The translations under genes and the position numbers were made by a program. Shown one piece after another: positions 51,380 to 60,246 of a DNA stretch of 64,000 bases. The first letter of the stretch is position 1; the number at the start of each line of letters is the position of its first letter. The DNA is from Desulfamplus sp. (GTDB taxonomy: Bacteria; Desulfobacterota; Desulfobacteria; Desulfobacterales; Desulfobacteraceae), in contig JADFZQ010000007.1 in assembly GCA_015232455.1 (NCBI GenBank), positions 91,916-155,915 on the forward strand, in the 5' to 3' direction. The notes below the pieces were generated by a model. The model saw only the letters and a list, made by a program, of their open reading frames with translations, was not told the DNA's origin and did not search any database.

Positions 51380-52528
51380 TTATTCAACACGAATTATACC
51401 TTTTAGATTCTCATCAACCTGACCAATAATTGCTGACTCTTCAACTCCGTTATCAATTAACCTTTTTACAAGATTTTCTGCTTGATTCTCAGGGCAGCCC
51501 ATCAAAAGCCCCCCAGAAGTTTGCGGATCAAACAAAATATCTCTCATTACAGGAGAGATATTTGATTTTAGCTCAACCATATTCTCTCTAAATTTTCGGT
51601 TACGATGAGAGCCAGATGGAACTAATCCCATTGATGCAAATTCAACTGTTTCGGGCAATATTTGCACAAGAGAAGAGTCAATTCTAATCCCAATTTCTGT
51701 TCCTGAAATCATCTCTGCTAAATGTCCAAGCAGACCAAATCCTGTAATATCTGTGCAAGCTGTAATTGGAAACTGGGTCATAACTTGAGCAGCATATTTA
51801 TTGAGAGTTGCCATTATTTTAACTGCCATATCAATAGTAGATTGAGAAGCCAATCCGCCTTTAATTGCAGTATTGATAATACCAGTTCCAAGAGGTTTGG
51901 TAAGTATCAAACAATCGCCAACTTTAAGACCCTGATTTGCAAGTATCTTTTTAGGGTGGACAAAACCAGTTACTGAAAGACCATATTTAAACTCATCGTC
52001 TTCAATACTGTGTCCGCCTATAAGAACTGTGCCAGACTCTTTAAGTTTCTCAATACCACCTAACAAAACTTCCCTTAAAACCGCACCACCTAATTTTGCC
52101 AAAGGAAATGCAACAAGGTTCATGGCAGTTTTAGGAACACCGCCCATTGCATAAACATCAGAAAGAGCATTAGCAGCGGCTATTAAACCAAAATCAAAAG
52201 GATCGTCAACAATTGGCGTGAAAAAATCAACTGTTTGGATAAGGGCAAGTTCATCTGATATTTTATAGACACCCGCGTCGTCAGCAGTTCCAATGCCAAT
52301 AAGGACATTTTCATCAACAGGAAACGGCAATCCACACAATGCACTCTCCAGATCCCCTGGAGACAGCTTAGAGGCTCAACCAGCTCCTTTTACGTTTTTT
52401 GTTAATTTTACATCTAAGTTTGCATATCTAGAGCTTGATTTATCCGCTTGATTTTTTTCATGTTGCATTTTTTGTCTCTGCTCATTTTGATAGTTTAATA
52501 TCTCTTCTAAATTTTGTTTGTCTATCAT
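51380..52528 (-). CDS. selD: Selenide, water dikinase SelD, a selenoprotein (UGA = Sec)
   Basis: Makes selenophosphate from selenide and ATP for Sec-tRNA and selenouridine synthesis. Conventional reading starts only at 52339, yet the same frame is open upstream apart from one TGA at 52376-52378. The context reads LTKNVKGAG-Sec-ASKLSPGDLESALCGLP, exactly where SelD has its catalytic Cys/Sec. A SECIS-like hairpin follows. With the ATG at 52528 the protein is 382 residues, including a hydrophilic leader of about 40 residues (a start at 52468 is also possible). GIGTADDAGV and DIYAMGG-like DVYAMGG motifs follow. Confidence 0.93.
52346..52362 (-). promoter_or_regulatory. SECIS-like hairpin for selD
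   Basis: Thirteen nt after the UGA, CTCCAG pairs with CTGGAG around the loop GGGAT. This fits the short stem and G-containing loop of bacterial SECIS elements bound by SelB. Location inside the coding frame directly 3' of the UGA is as expected. Confidence 0.75.
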
Positions 52529-53086
52529 TTTTTATATTCTTACCTCTATTTTTTGATGAGCCAAAATTTCATAATAGTGGATTACTTATATATAATTCAA
52601 ATTGTCATAAATTTAGCTTTTTTATATATGCAAAACTCAACTGAGTTAATAATATTTTTAAAAGATTAACCTGATAGATTTGATTATTTGATTTAGGGTA
52701 TTATCGGGGATAAGGTTATTTTAAAGAAGGAATAATGTCAACTATTGGGGGATTTTATCAAATTTGAGGTTTAAGTAAAGTTCCTGCAAAACTGAGATTT
52801 CCCCATTGATTTTATTGGATAAAAAGTGAGTTCTGCAGGAGGTCAAATAATCAGATGAAAAACTCTTGTGGAATTTTAGGAAACAAAATTAGAAATCAAC
52901 ATCCTCAAGCACTCCACTCTTAATGTGCCTTCACTACAGGAGATATAAACGTTTCCATTACAATCCCCTTTTCACACTATTATTAAGAGTTGTTACAGAT
53001 AATCTTAACTTTTAATAATAACAGATCAAGAATACACTAATGAAATAGGAGTGCTATATAACTTACCAAACCATTGAATAAAAGTC
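52529..53086. other. 558-nt gene-free stretch with one inverted repeat
   Basis: No convincing gene. An inverted repeat TCCTGCAAAACT (52782-52793) and AGTTCTGCAGGA (52829-52840), 11 of 12 matching, may be the relic of a small mobile element. The remainder is AT-rich; it could hold the selD promoter near its left end. Confidence 0.5.
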
Positions 53087-53515
53087 TTACCACCCTTTTG
53101 AGCTGATTATATTCTTTATCTTCTCTTCAGTCTTTTTCTCAACAAGGATCATTTTACGAGCCTTTGCCTTGTGGATTTTCTCACTTAAGCTGTTTAAATC
53201 TGCTGGTTTTTCAAGCAGATCCATTGCTCCAAGTTTCATTGCCTCAATCCCTTTTTCCACAGTTGCATGACCTGTAAGCATAATTATCTGAACCTCTGGA
53301 TTTATCTCTTTTAAGGCTTTGAGCGTTTCAAGACCGTCCATTTCAGGCATCATAAGATCAACAATAATAGCATCATAATTCTCATCTTGAACTTTTTTTA
53401 ACGCATCTTTTGCTGATGCTACGGTCGTAACATCCATGCCTCTATTTTGCATACGCTCTGACATAATTTCAAGAAACTCTGTCTCATCGTCAATTAATAG
53501 TATTTTCTCAGACAT
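53087..53515 (-). CDS. Single-domain response regulator
   Basis: A 142-residue receiver protein of the CheY/Spo0F type. KILLIDDETEFLEIMSERMQ has the acidic pair, the phospho-acceptor Asp is in IIVDLMMPEMDG (about residue 56), and Thr and Lys follow in IMLTGHA and LLEKPAD. A Lys/Glu-rich C-terminal helix of about 30 residues follows the domain. No output domain. It is the last gene of the kinase/SulP cluster and may be a phosphate sink or a phosphorelay intermediate. Confidence 0.92.
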   Translation of the reverse strand: MSEKILLIDDETEFLEIMSERMQNRGMDVTTVASAKDALKKVQDENYDAIIVDLMMPEMDGLETLKALKEINPEVQIIMLTGHATVEKGIEAMKLGAMDLLEKPADLNSLSEKIHKAKARKMILVEKKTEEKIKNIISSKGW

Positions 53516-53583
53516 TTTTACTCTCCTTATTTTAGTTTGTAATTTTCTCTTTATTGATTGATTATGTGTGATTATTGTTGGTG

Positions 53584-54315
53584 TTATTTGGTTAATTGGC
53601 TGATAGTTATGATAATTTTATCTTCACTGTTCATATCAATATTTAGATTAAGCAAATTTCCAAGCATTATAATCAGCTCTTTTTGATTTTCTTCTTCACA
53701 CTGACAAGACAAATTGTAAGGTAGAAGGTTAGCTATAATAATATTAACATCACCTTTTTTATTATCTTTTGATATGCTCTTTGATAGTTCAACTTCAATC
53801 TTTTTATCACTGTTGACCCTTCTGAATGCTGATTTGATTACAAGCCACAAAAGGTTCATAAGCAAAAATGGATTTGTCTCAATTGAGATTGGAAAATCAC
53901 AGCAAACAGGTGCAAGAGTTATACTCTTTGTTGAAGCACTACGTCTGCCCAACTCAAGTGTCAGCTCTACAACTTCAGAAAGATTTACCACTTTGACAGG
54001 GTCATCAACAGAGTGGGCAAATCGGCTCATTTTTTTTACAATATTATCTGCCCGCTTTATCTGATCCATCATCTTTTTTGATAGCTTTGCAACTCTTTCA
54101 GAATCTAACGGTTGACCATTTTTTATTGAGATAAGGCTTAAATCTTCCAAAAGACCTGCATTTTCATTTGTAATTGCAAGGGCATTTTTAATCTCATGGG
54201 CAATAGAGGCAGACATTGCACCAAAATATTGCAAACCACTATATTGCAAATCATAACGCTGTAAGCCCTTACCCTCTAAATCTAACTTGCTTAAACCTTC
54301 AATTTGCCCGCCCAT
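53584..54315 (-). CDS. Degenerate histidine kinase-like protein
   Basis: A 243-residue cytosolic protein. The dimerisation/phospho-acceptor helix is intact (MSASIAHEIKNALAITNENA, His in HEIKN). The following domain is ATPase-like only in outline: the N-box position reads NLLWLVIKSAF without the required Asn, and no glycine-rich G1/G2 boxes are seen. It probably cannot autophosphorylate and may act as a phosphotransfer or scaffold protein between the flanking receivers and the Cache kinase. Its ATG touches the stop of the receiver gene upstream. Confidence 0.75.
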   Translation of the reverse strand: MGGQIEGLSKLDLEGKGLQRYDLQYSGLQYFGAMSASIAHEIKNALAITNENAGLLEDLSLISIKNGQPLDSERVAKLSKKMMDQIKRADNIVKKMSRFAHSVDDPVKVVNLSEVVELTLELGRRSASTKSITLAPVCCDFPISIETNPFLLMNLLWLVIKSAFRRVNSDKKIEVELSKSISKDNKKGDVNIIIANLLPYNLSCQCEEENQKELIIMLGNLLNLNIDMNSEDKIIITISQLTK

Positions 54316-54674
54316 TAATCTTTTCCTTCCATCACTTTTTTCATCATTTTTATAAGATCGTCAATATTAACTGGTTTGATAAGATAGTGGACAGAATCAG
54401 CAACTCCCTTTTGGTAGTCATCTTCAGAGCCATGACCAGTTAGATATATAAATTTCATGTTAGGATACTTTTTTTGAATCTCTTTTTTTAATTCAATACC
54501 TCCAATTTTTGGCATTTTAATATCAAGAACAGCTAAATCATACTTTTCCGTTTCAAGATACTTCAAAGCCTGACGACCACTTAATGCCCATTGAGCATCA
54601 ATTCCTCTGAAGGAAAGCCGTTCTGCTAAAGTTGAGACATAATCTGCCTCATCATCAACTAAGAGTATTCGCAA
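54315..54674 (-). CDS. Single-domain response regulator
   Basis: A 119-residue receiver with complete motif set: ILLVDDEADYVSTLAERLSF, phospho-acceptor Asp in LAVLDIKMPKIGG, FIYLTGHGSEDD and YLIKPVN. It is the middle member of the kinase cluster and overlaps the kinase gene upstream by 20 nt, so it is likely the direct partner of that Cache kinase. No output domain. Confidence 0.92.
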   Translation of the reverse strand: MRILLVDDEADYVSTLAERLSFRGIDAQWALSGRQALKYLETEKYDLAVLDIKMPKIGGIELKKEIQKKYPNMKFIYLTGHGSEDDYQKGVADSVHYLIKPVNIDDLIKMMKKVMEGKD

Positions 54675-56436
54675 TCTTCTCCTCCTTTTTTCCTCTATTA
54701 TGTTTGTAGGGAAGCGTTACCATGAAGTGTGTTCCTTTGCCTACTTCGCTTTCAACCTTTATATATCCGCCAGCTTCACTTACAAGACCATAAGTTATTG
54801 AAAGCCCAAGTCCTGTTCCACCTTTTGAGGCTTTTGTTGTGTAAAAAGGTTCAAAAATCAGCTCTAAGTCAGCAGCTTTTATGCCGCAGCCTGTATCGCT
54901 TACTGTAATTATGCAAAAGTTGCTGTTTTTCTCCCTTGCCTCTATTTTCAAAGTTCCGTCAGATTCTATTGCTGCAAATGCGTTGTTGATAAGATTTAAG
55001 AATATTTGCTGCATCTTGCCTCTATCGCATACCATATCAGGAAGGTTATCAGGAATATCAACAATAACCTTGATGCTTCTATATTCAGCCTCTTTGCCAA
55101 GAAAGCCCAAAACATCGTCAATTAGATTTCTGATATTTACCGACTGTATTGATACTTCAAGGTGTCGTGCAAAATTTAAGAGTCTGTGGGTGATATTTCC
55201 GCACCTTTGAACTGACGATATTACAGAATCAACAAGATTGATAAGTTTTTCGTCTTTATCGTATTTATGTTGATATATAAACATATCCTTGATAAGTCCT
55301 GCTTTTTCGTTGATTACAGCAAGCGGATTGTTTATCTCATGGGCAACTCCAGCCGCAAGTCTGCCGATAGTTGCCATTTTGTTGTCATAACCTATTCTGT
55401 GCATTGCCATTGCTCTTTTTTTGTCAGCAGTGTAAAGGTTATTAACAAGATAGGTTGTCATAGATAGTATAACACCAAGAATAATAGTAATGCTTAACGC
55501 AAGGAATATAATCAAAACTGACCTTGTGCTATACCACGCTTTCATAAGTTGAGCTTTATTCTTAACAATCATCAGTATAAAATTTGTATCTGGTATGTAA
55601 GCATATCCAACAATATTGATATTTTTCTTTGAATCCATATATTCTCTTACCTCTGTGTGTTCAGAATATTCAGGAATAGGAATATCAATCTTTTTTAAAA
55701 CATCACCGTGAATTCTGCTTGGGGTCTGTATTATTCCATTGTGATTAATAATAAAGGCATCTCCCATGCCGCTTAACTCTAAACCAGAAAGAAGCTCATT
55801 AAAATGCTCTGTGTCAATGGTTGCACGAAGCAGGTAAAAATCTTTTATTAATGATTTTTGATCCTCTCCTATTGAATAAACTCTCTTAACTGCAATAACA
55901 AAATGAGGCTGATTCCTAAAGCCAAGAAACACATCGCTTATATAAACTCCATGTTCAACTGCTTTTTTAAACCACTCTTGGTTACTGTAATCTTTCCCTT
56001 CAAGTTTATAATCTCCAATATATGCGGTCTGAATACCTTTAGAGTTGATAACACCAATATCAACAAATCCTCCAAAACCAGTTTTAAGATGGTTCAAAAT
56101 TTCTGTCAGATGCTGAGTATTTTTAATTTCTTCAAATGTATTGTCATTAATAAGAAAATCTAAAACTGATTTATGTTTTGCCAAGAAAAAATCAATTGAC
56201 CGTTTTGTATTTGATGCAACTCTTCCAGCCCTTAATAAAATTTCAGATTCTAAAGCCCGTTGAGTAACATTGTAGTCTATTGTTGTAATTGAAATCAGGG
56301 GGATAAGTGCCACAGCAGCGGTTATCAAAACAGTCATCTTCCAGATTTTACGAAAATTAAATGTGTGTTTATACACAGTATTATCTGGTGAAGGACGCTC
56401 TAAAAATGCTGGTTTAAAATATTGAGCTATGGGCAT
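54655..56436 (-). CDS. Membrane-bound Cache sensor histidine kinase
   Basis: A 593-residue kinase. It has a first membrane segment (about 33-53), a periplasmic double-Cache sensor (about 60-300; GFGGFVDIGVINSKGIQTAY, YIPDTNFILMIVKNKAQLM), and a second segment (about 305-328). No HAMP is clear. HisKA follows with His in AAGVAHEINNPLAVINEKAG, then a full HATPase domain: NLINNAFAAIE, TVSDTGCGI, and GTGLGLSITYGLV. It is therefore the only active-looking kinase in the cluster and should phosphorylate the neighbouring receivers in response to an external ligand. Confidence 0.93.
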   Translation of the reverse strand: MPIAQYFKPAFLERPSPDNTVYKHTFNFRKIWKMTVLITAAVALIPLISITTIDYNVTQRALESEILLRAGRVASNTKRSIDFFLAKHKSVLDFLINDNTFEEIKNTQHLTEILNHLKTGFGGFVDIGVINSKGIQTAYIGDYKLEGKDYSNQEWFKKAVEHGVYISDVFLGFRNQPHFVIAVKRVYSIGEDQKSLIKDFYLLRATIDTEHFNELLSGLELSGMGDAFIINHNGIIQTPSRIHGDVLKKIDIPIPEYSEHTEVREYMDSKKNINIVGYAYIPDTNFILMIVKNKAQLMKAWYSTRSVLIIFLALSITIILGVILSMTTYLVNNLYTADKKRAMAMHRIGYDNKMATIGRLAAGVAHEINNPLAVINEKAGLIKDMFIYQHKYDKDEKLINLVDSVISSVQRCGNITHRLLNFARHLEVSIQSVNIRNLIDDVLGFLGKEAEYRSIKVIVDIPDNLPDMVCDRGKMQQIFLNLINNAFAAIESDGTLKIEAREKNSNFCIITVSDTGCGIKAADLELIFEPFYTTKASKGGTGLGLSITYGLVSEAGGYIKVESEVGKGTHFMVTLPYKHNRGKKEEKIANTLS

Positions 56437-56486
56437 GATTTTTCTCTAATTTTTGAATATTTTAGCTAAATATTGATTTGTGCCAC

Positions 56487-56519
56487 AGATTTGACAACTT
56501 TTTAAAAGTTGTCAAATCT
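56487..56519. repeat. Dispersed palindrome, copy 4 (perfect)
   Basis: Arms AGATTTGACAACTTTT and AAAAGTTGTCAAATCT around one T. It lies between the kinase-like/receiver fusion gene and the Cache kinase gene, both on the minus strand. Confidence 0.85.
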
Positions 56520-56567
56520 TTACCAATCCAATTAAAATTAACCATCTGCTTGAATCGCCTACATCTA

Positions 56568-57800
56568 CTATTTTTTTAAATTATTCTTTATCTTTTCATT
56601 TGCCTGTTTCAATGTTTGGCTCAAAAGATCAATATCAACTGGCTTATGAAGATAGGCAAATGCTCCAAGCTCCATACAGATTTTCCTGTCTGCTTCAGAA
56701 CCATGACCTGTAAGGATAATCACTTCAATCTCTGGTTTTGTTGCTTTTACCTTTCTTAGAACCTCAATGCCGTCAATACCCGGCATCTTTAGATCAAGAA
56801 TCATAACTTCTGGTTCATCTTCATCAACAATGCTTAAAGCTGATTCTCCATCATAAGCAACCGCAGATGTCATATCTCTTAAAAGCAATCTTTCTGAAAG
56901 CGTCTGGACAAATTCTCGCTCATCATCAACTAAAAGTAGCTTTGACGGAATCTCAAAATCATATTTTCTATAAATATCTGCTTGGTAAAAATTTTTGCCA
57001 ATTTCAGTCTCAACTGAAGTTACTCCATGAACTTTTTGAGCAATAGATTTAATATCTTCCTCAAGTTTTTTAAGCATTAAAACATTATTGTTGATGGTCA
57101 ATTTAACAGCACCATTTTTAGCACTTACACCAATATTATGCCCCTCGTCTGCCAAAGCTGTCTCAACAACTGCTGCAAGGTGAAAATCTCGCACAGCACC
57201 TTTTGACCTTTCGTTATATTCAACAGCACCACTTTTAGATTTTTCAACAATTAAAGCTGCTGTATCTTTAATTGTAGTTTTATCTACTGGAATAACCATA
57301 TCATAAATTGATATGTCCCAAGGGTCTTCAATTGAAAAGATACTCTTGACCCATGCAGAACTGTTCTTGTCATGCTCTTTTATGAATTTCATGGCATTTT
57401 TTTCAGATTGTCCTGATTGTTCTATTAATGCAGTTTTCACCCTATATTTTATATCTGCAATAAGGCATGTTCTAAGAACATGGTTTATATCGCGTGGAAT
57501 AAGATGAACTGGAAATCCTGCAAAGATCACTTCTTGATCACCGCAATTTTCAATAAGTTCTGCAATTGCAAGTCTGAGATAGGCAATTGATCGCTCTTTT
57601 TCATGTGTAAACTTATTGAAAATAGAGGTCTTTTCCATAAATGCTTCTGTTATCTTTGCCTCGGCTATTTTTGAGAGAGTGCTTGCCTTCTTGACAATCT
57701 CCTGCTGACTTGTCAGGTTGTAATCTGTTGCCTTAACCAACTCTTTGACAATGGCATCTTCATGGCAGAAGTTGCCGCTAAATATTGTAATCACTGGCAT
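56568..57800 (-). CDS. Cytidylate-kinase-like / BON / receiver fusion protein
   Basis: A 410-residue three-part protein. Residues about 1-200 resemble the cytidylate kinase-like family (PVITIFSGNFCHEDAIVKEL, VIFAGFPVHLIPRDINHVLR, DISIYDMVIPVDKTTIKDTA), but the usual P-loop GxxGxGK is not visible, so kinase activity is doubtful. Residues about 205-272 are BON-like (AALADEGHNIGVSAKNGAVK to VTSVETEIG). Residues about 284-405 are a complete receiver (LLLVDDEREFVQTLSERLLL, Asp in VMILDLKMPGIDG, VIILTGHGSEAD, YLHKPVD). It is encoded between the SulP transporter and the kinase. Output unknown; regulation of the transporter is inference. Confidence 0.8.
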   Translation of the reverse strand: MPVITIFSGNFCHEDAIVKELVKATDYNLTSQQEIVKKASTLSKIAEAKITEAFMEKTSIFNKFTHEKERSIAYLRLAIAELIENCGDQEVIFAGFPVHLIPRDINHVLRTCLIADIKYRVKTALIEQSGQSEKNAMKFIKEHDKNSSAWVKSIFSIEDPWDISIYDMVIPVDKTTIKDTAALIVEKSKSGAVEYNERSKGAVRDFHLAAVVETALADEGHNIGVSAKNGAVKLTINNNVLMLKKLEEDIKSIAQKVHGVTSVETEIGKNFYQADIYRKYDFEIPSKLLLVDDEREFVQTLSERLLLRDMTSAVAYDGESALSIVDEDEPEVMILDLKMPGIDGIEVLRKVKATKPEIEVIILTGHGSEADRKICMELGAFAYLHKPVDIDLLSQTLKQANEKIKNNLKK

Positions 57801-57957
57801 GATATATCTTCCTTATATAATTATAATTTTTATCACTGTCTGAATCTGGATAGCCAAGATTATAGAATCTGTAAGATATTTAATCCTAATTTTATCCTTA
57901 CTATCTTGGATATCTTGATTCAAAATTTATCTATCAGTATCTTTAGTTATATCTCAT

Positions 57958-60138
57958 TTATATCAACGAACAAGCTCTTGATAGCGGACATGCAATCTCT
58001 TGCCCTTCTGTATGAGTAACTGGGTGAATATCACAAACTGCCTTTGCCATTGTTGGATATATATGGTCATTTCCGATTTTGGAAATAAGATGGGTTCTTT
58101 CAAATACCTTGTAAACAGATTCATTTACGCCGCTAAAAGATATATCTCTGCCTGAACTCCTAATATTATCAACAAGAAGCGAAATTACCTCTTCGCCAGA
58201 GGCATCAATATCATTTATACCATTAGAGACAATAACAATGTGCTTTAAAGTTGGCTTTTTAAGTAAGCGATCATTTATCTGATCTTCAAGATAACTTGCA
58301 TTGGCAAAAAAGAGCGGTCCATCAAATCTTATTAAATCCATATATTCACACTCTTTAAGCCCATGAGTTACAGCACATCTAAAGACATCTTCATCTCCAT
58401 GCCTTGAAAGAGAAGGCACTGTTGGACGCATACTTTTATATAAAAATACGCCAAGAGATAGAACAACTCCAACCATAATTCCTTTATCAAGATGCGGTGC
58501 AAATATAAGAGTTGCAATAAAGGTGATAACAGAAATTGCCCCGTCATACCACTGTGCTTTCCAAGCGTGGACAAAACCAGATACGTTTATAAGCCCGATT
58601 ACTGCCATCATAATAACTGAAGCAAGCACTGATTGGGGTAAATGATATAAAAGCGGAGTTAAAAAGAGCATGGTAATTACAACAACAAGACTTGTGAATA
58701 CACTTGAAAGACCTGTTACAGCACCAGCTTGAAGATTCACAGCAGAGCGAGAAAAAGAGCCAGAAGTTGGATAACTCTTGCCAATTGCACCTAAGATATT
58801 TGCAATACCCTGACCGATAAGCTCTTGATTGGGGTCAAGCCTTTGACCAGTTTTTGCAGCCATTGCTTTGGCAATTGAAATTGCCTCCATAAATCCAAGC
58901 AGAGATATAATTGCAGCAAATGGAAAGAGCTTCATAACAACTTTTATATCAATTTTAGGAACACCAAGCGATGGAATACCTTTAGGTATGCTTCCTACAA
59001 CCGCCCCGCCTCCAATCATTGTAACCTTGTTAAGATCAATTGGACGGTTACCAACCTTTATACGCCATGTTCTGCCATCACTTTTGGCTCCAACTGGCTC
59101 TGTGCCTTTAATATAAAAGGTCATTAAACCTGTTTTGTTTGTAGAATCATCTTTTTTAAGAGAATCAACAGCGTTAGACTCTTCAGGAATAGCAACAAAA
59201 AGCACGTCTCTTAATTTTTTACGATAGACGGCTGTTTCATGCTTTATTTTATTCATTTTTACGCTGATAATCTGCAAATTATGTTCTGCATCAAGAACTC
59301 CAATTGGATCATGAACCTGTTTTGCCTCGTCCATAGTTATGCCTGTTTTTTTTCTCTGATCAGCTAACGGTGTAAGTTCAGATGTGAGGCTATTAAAGAT
59401 TTGAATATCTGCCTTAATCTCGTCAGATTGTATTGAAGATAATGGAGATGATATATTGTGTTCAAACCCAATAGCCCACGAAATTATGATACTGATAGCT
59501 ACAGCAACAAGGACGTTTGGAATTTTGGGATAAAATTTTTTTAAAATATACATTATTCCAAACGCAAATATTCCAAGCACAAAGGTTGTCCAATGAGTGT
59601 AATGAGCTGCTGCTTTGCACACATTAATTATTGTCTGATAGTGATGTTCAGAGCTATCAACAGAGACGCCAAACATGCTTGAGAGTTGGGAAGATGCGAT
59701 AATGAGTGCTGCTGCATTTGTAAATCCGTTGACAACAGGGTGAGATAGGAAATTTACAACAATTCCAAGTCGTAAAATTCCAAGTGATAACTGAAAAACT
59801 CCAACCATAAGAGCAAGTAAAATTGCATAGGCAATGTAGCCTTCACTGCCGGCAGTTGCAAGAGGCTCAAGCGATGCTGCTGTCATCAAAGAGACAACAG
59901 CAACTGGACCAGTTGCAAGCTGCCTGCTTGAACCAAAAAGTGATGCAAGCATTGGAGGCAAAAAGGCTGCATAAAGCCCGTAATATGAAGGCATTCCAGC
60001 AAGCTGGGCATAAGCCATTGATTGAGGAATCAACACCAATGCAACTGTAATACCAGCAATAAAATCTGTCTTAAAACTCACACTGTTGTAACCTTTAAAC
60101 CATGTAAGAAACGGTAAAATTTTAGTAATAATTTGCAT
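57958..60138 (-). CDS. SulP-family anion transporter with STAS domain and large insertion
   Basis: A 726-residue inner-membrane transporter. The Sulfate_transp domain begins with GFIAGITVALVLIPQSMAYA-like sequence (about 28-47) and includes the family signature near YYGLYAAFLPPMLASLFGSS. An insertion of about 140 hydrophilic residues (about 225-370) splits the membrane domain. EAISIAKAMAAKTGQRLDPN and the last helices follow, then a cytoplasmic STAS domain (about 590-710; MDLIRFDGPLFFANASYLED, NDIDASGEEVI). Substrate may be sulfate, bicarbonate or another anion. It opens the minus-strand signalling cluster. Confidence 0.9.
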   Translation of the reverse strand: MQIITKILPFLTWFKGYNSVSFKTDFIAGITVALVLIPQSMAYAQLAGMPSYYGLYAAFLPPMLASLFGSSRQLATGPVAVVSLMTAASLEPLATAGSEGYIAYAILLALMVGVFQLSLGILRLGIVVNFLSHPVVNGFTNAAALIIASSQLSSMFGVSVDSSEHHYQTIINVCKAAAHYTHWTTFVLGIFAFGIMYILKKFYPKIPNVLVAVAISIIISWAIGFEHNISSPLSSIQSDEIKADIQIFNSLTSELTPLADQRKKTGITMDEAKQVHDPIGVLDAEHNLQIISVKMNKIKHETAVYRKKLRDVLFVAIPEESNAVDSLKKDDSTNKTGLMTFYIKGTEPVGAKSDGRTWRIKVGNRPIDLNKVTMIGGGAVVGSIPKGIPSLGVPKIDIKVVMKLFPFAAIISLLGFMEAISIAKAMAAKTGQRLDPNQELIGQGIANILGAIGKSYPTSGSFSRSAVNLQAGAVTGLSSVFTSLVVVITMLFLTPLLYHLPQSVLASVIMMAVIGLINVSGFVHAWKAQWYDGAISVITFIATLIFAPHLDKGIMVGVVLSLGVFLYKSMRPTVPSLSRHGDEDVFRCAVTHGLKECEYMDLIRFDGPLFFANASYLEDQINDRLLKKPTLKHIVIVSNGINDIDASGEEVISLLVDNIRSSGRDISFSGVNESVYKVFERTHLISKIGNDHIYPTMAKAVCDIHPVTHTEGQEIACPLSRACSLI

Positions 60139-60246
60139 TTAACCACCTGTTTGTTTGAATTTTTTTTGTTTTTTTAAAGACACATCTAACTTTCACGCTT
60201 ATAGGCTTTTGAAGTAAACCAAGACCTATAACAAAAACCATAATTT

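Noticed and set aside
52339..52528. Apparent frameshift or nonsense mutation at the 5' end of selD
   Set aside because: The only interruption is one UGA at the catalytic position, followed by a SECIS-like hairpin, so selenocysteine explains it.
52435..52644. Short plus-strand open frame near the selD start
   Set aside because: Hydrophobic AT-rich frame overlapping the selD leader; no ribosome-binding site or homology seen.
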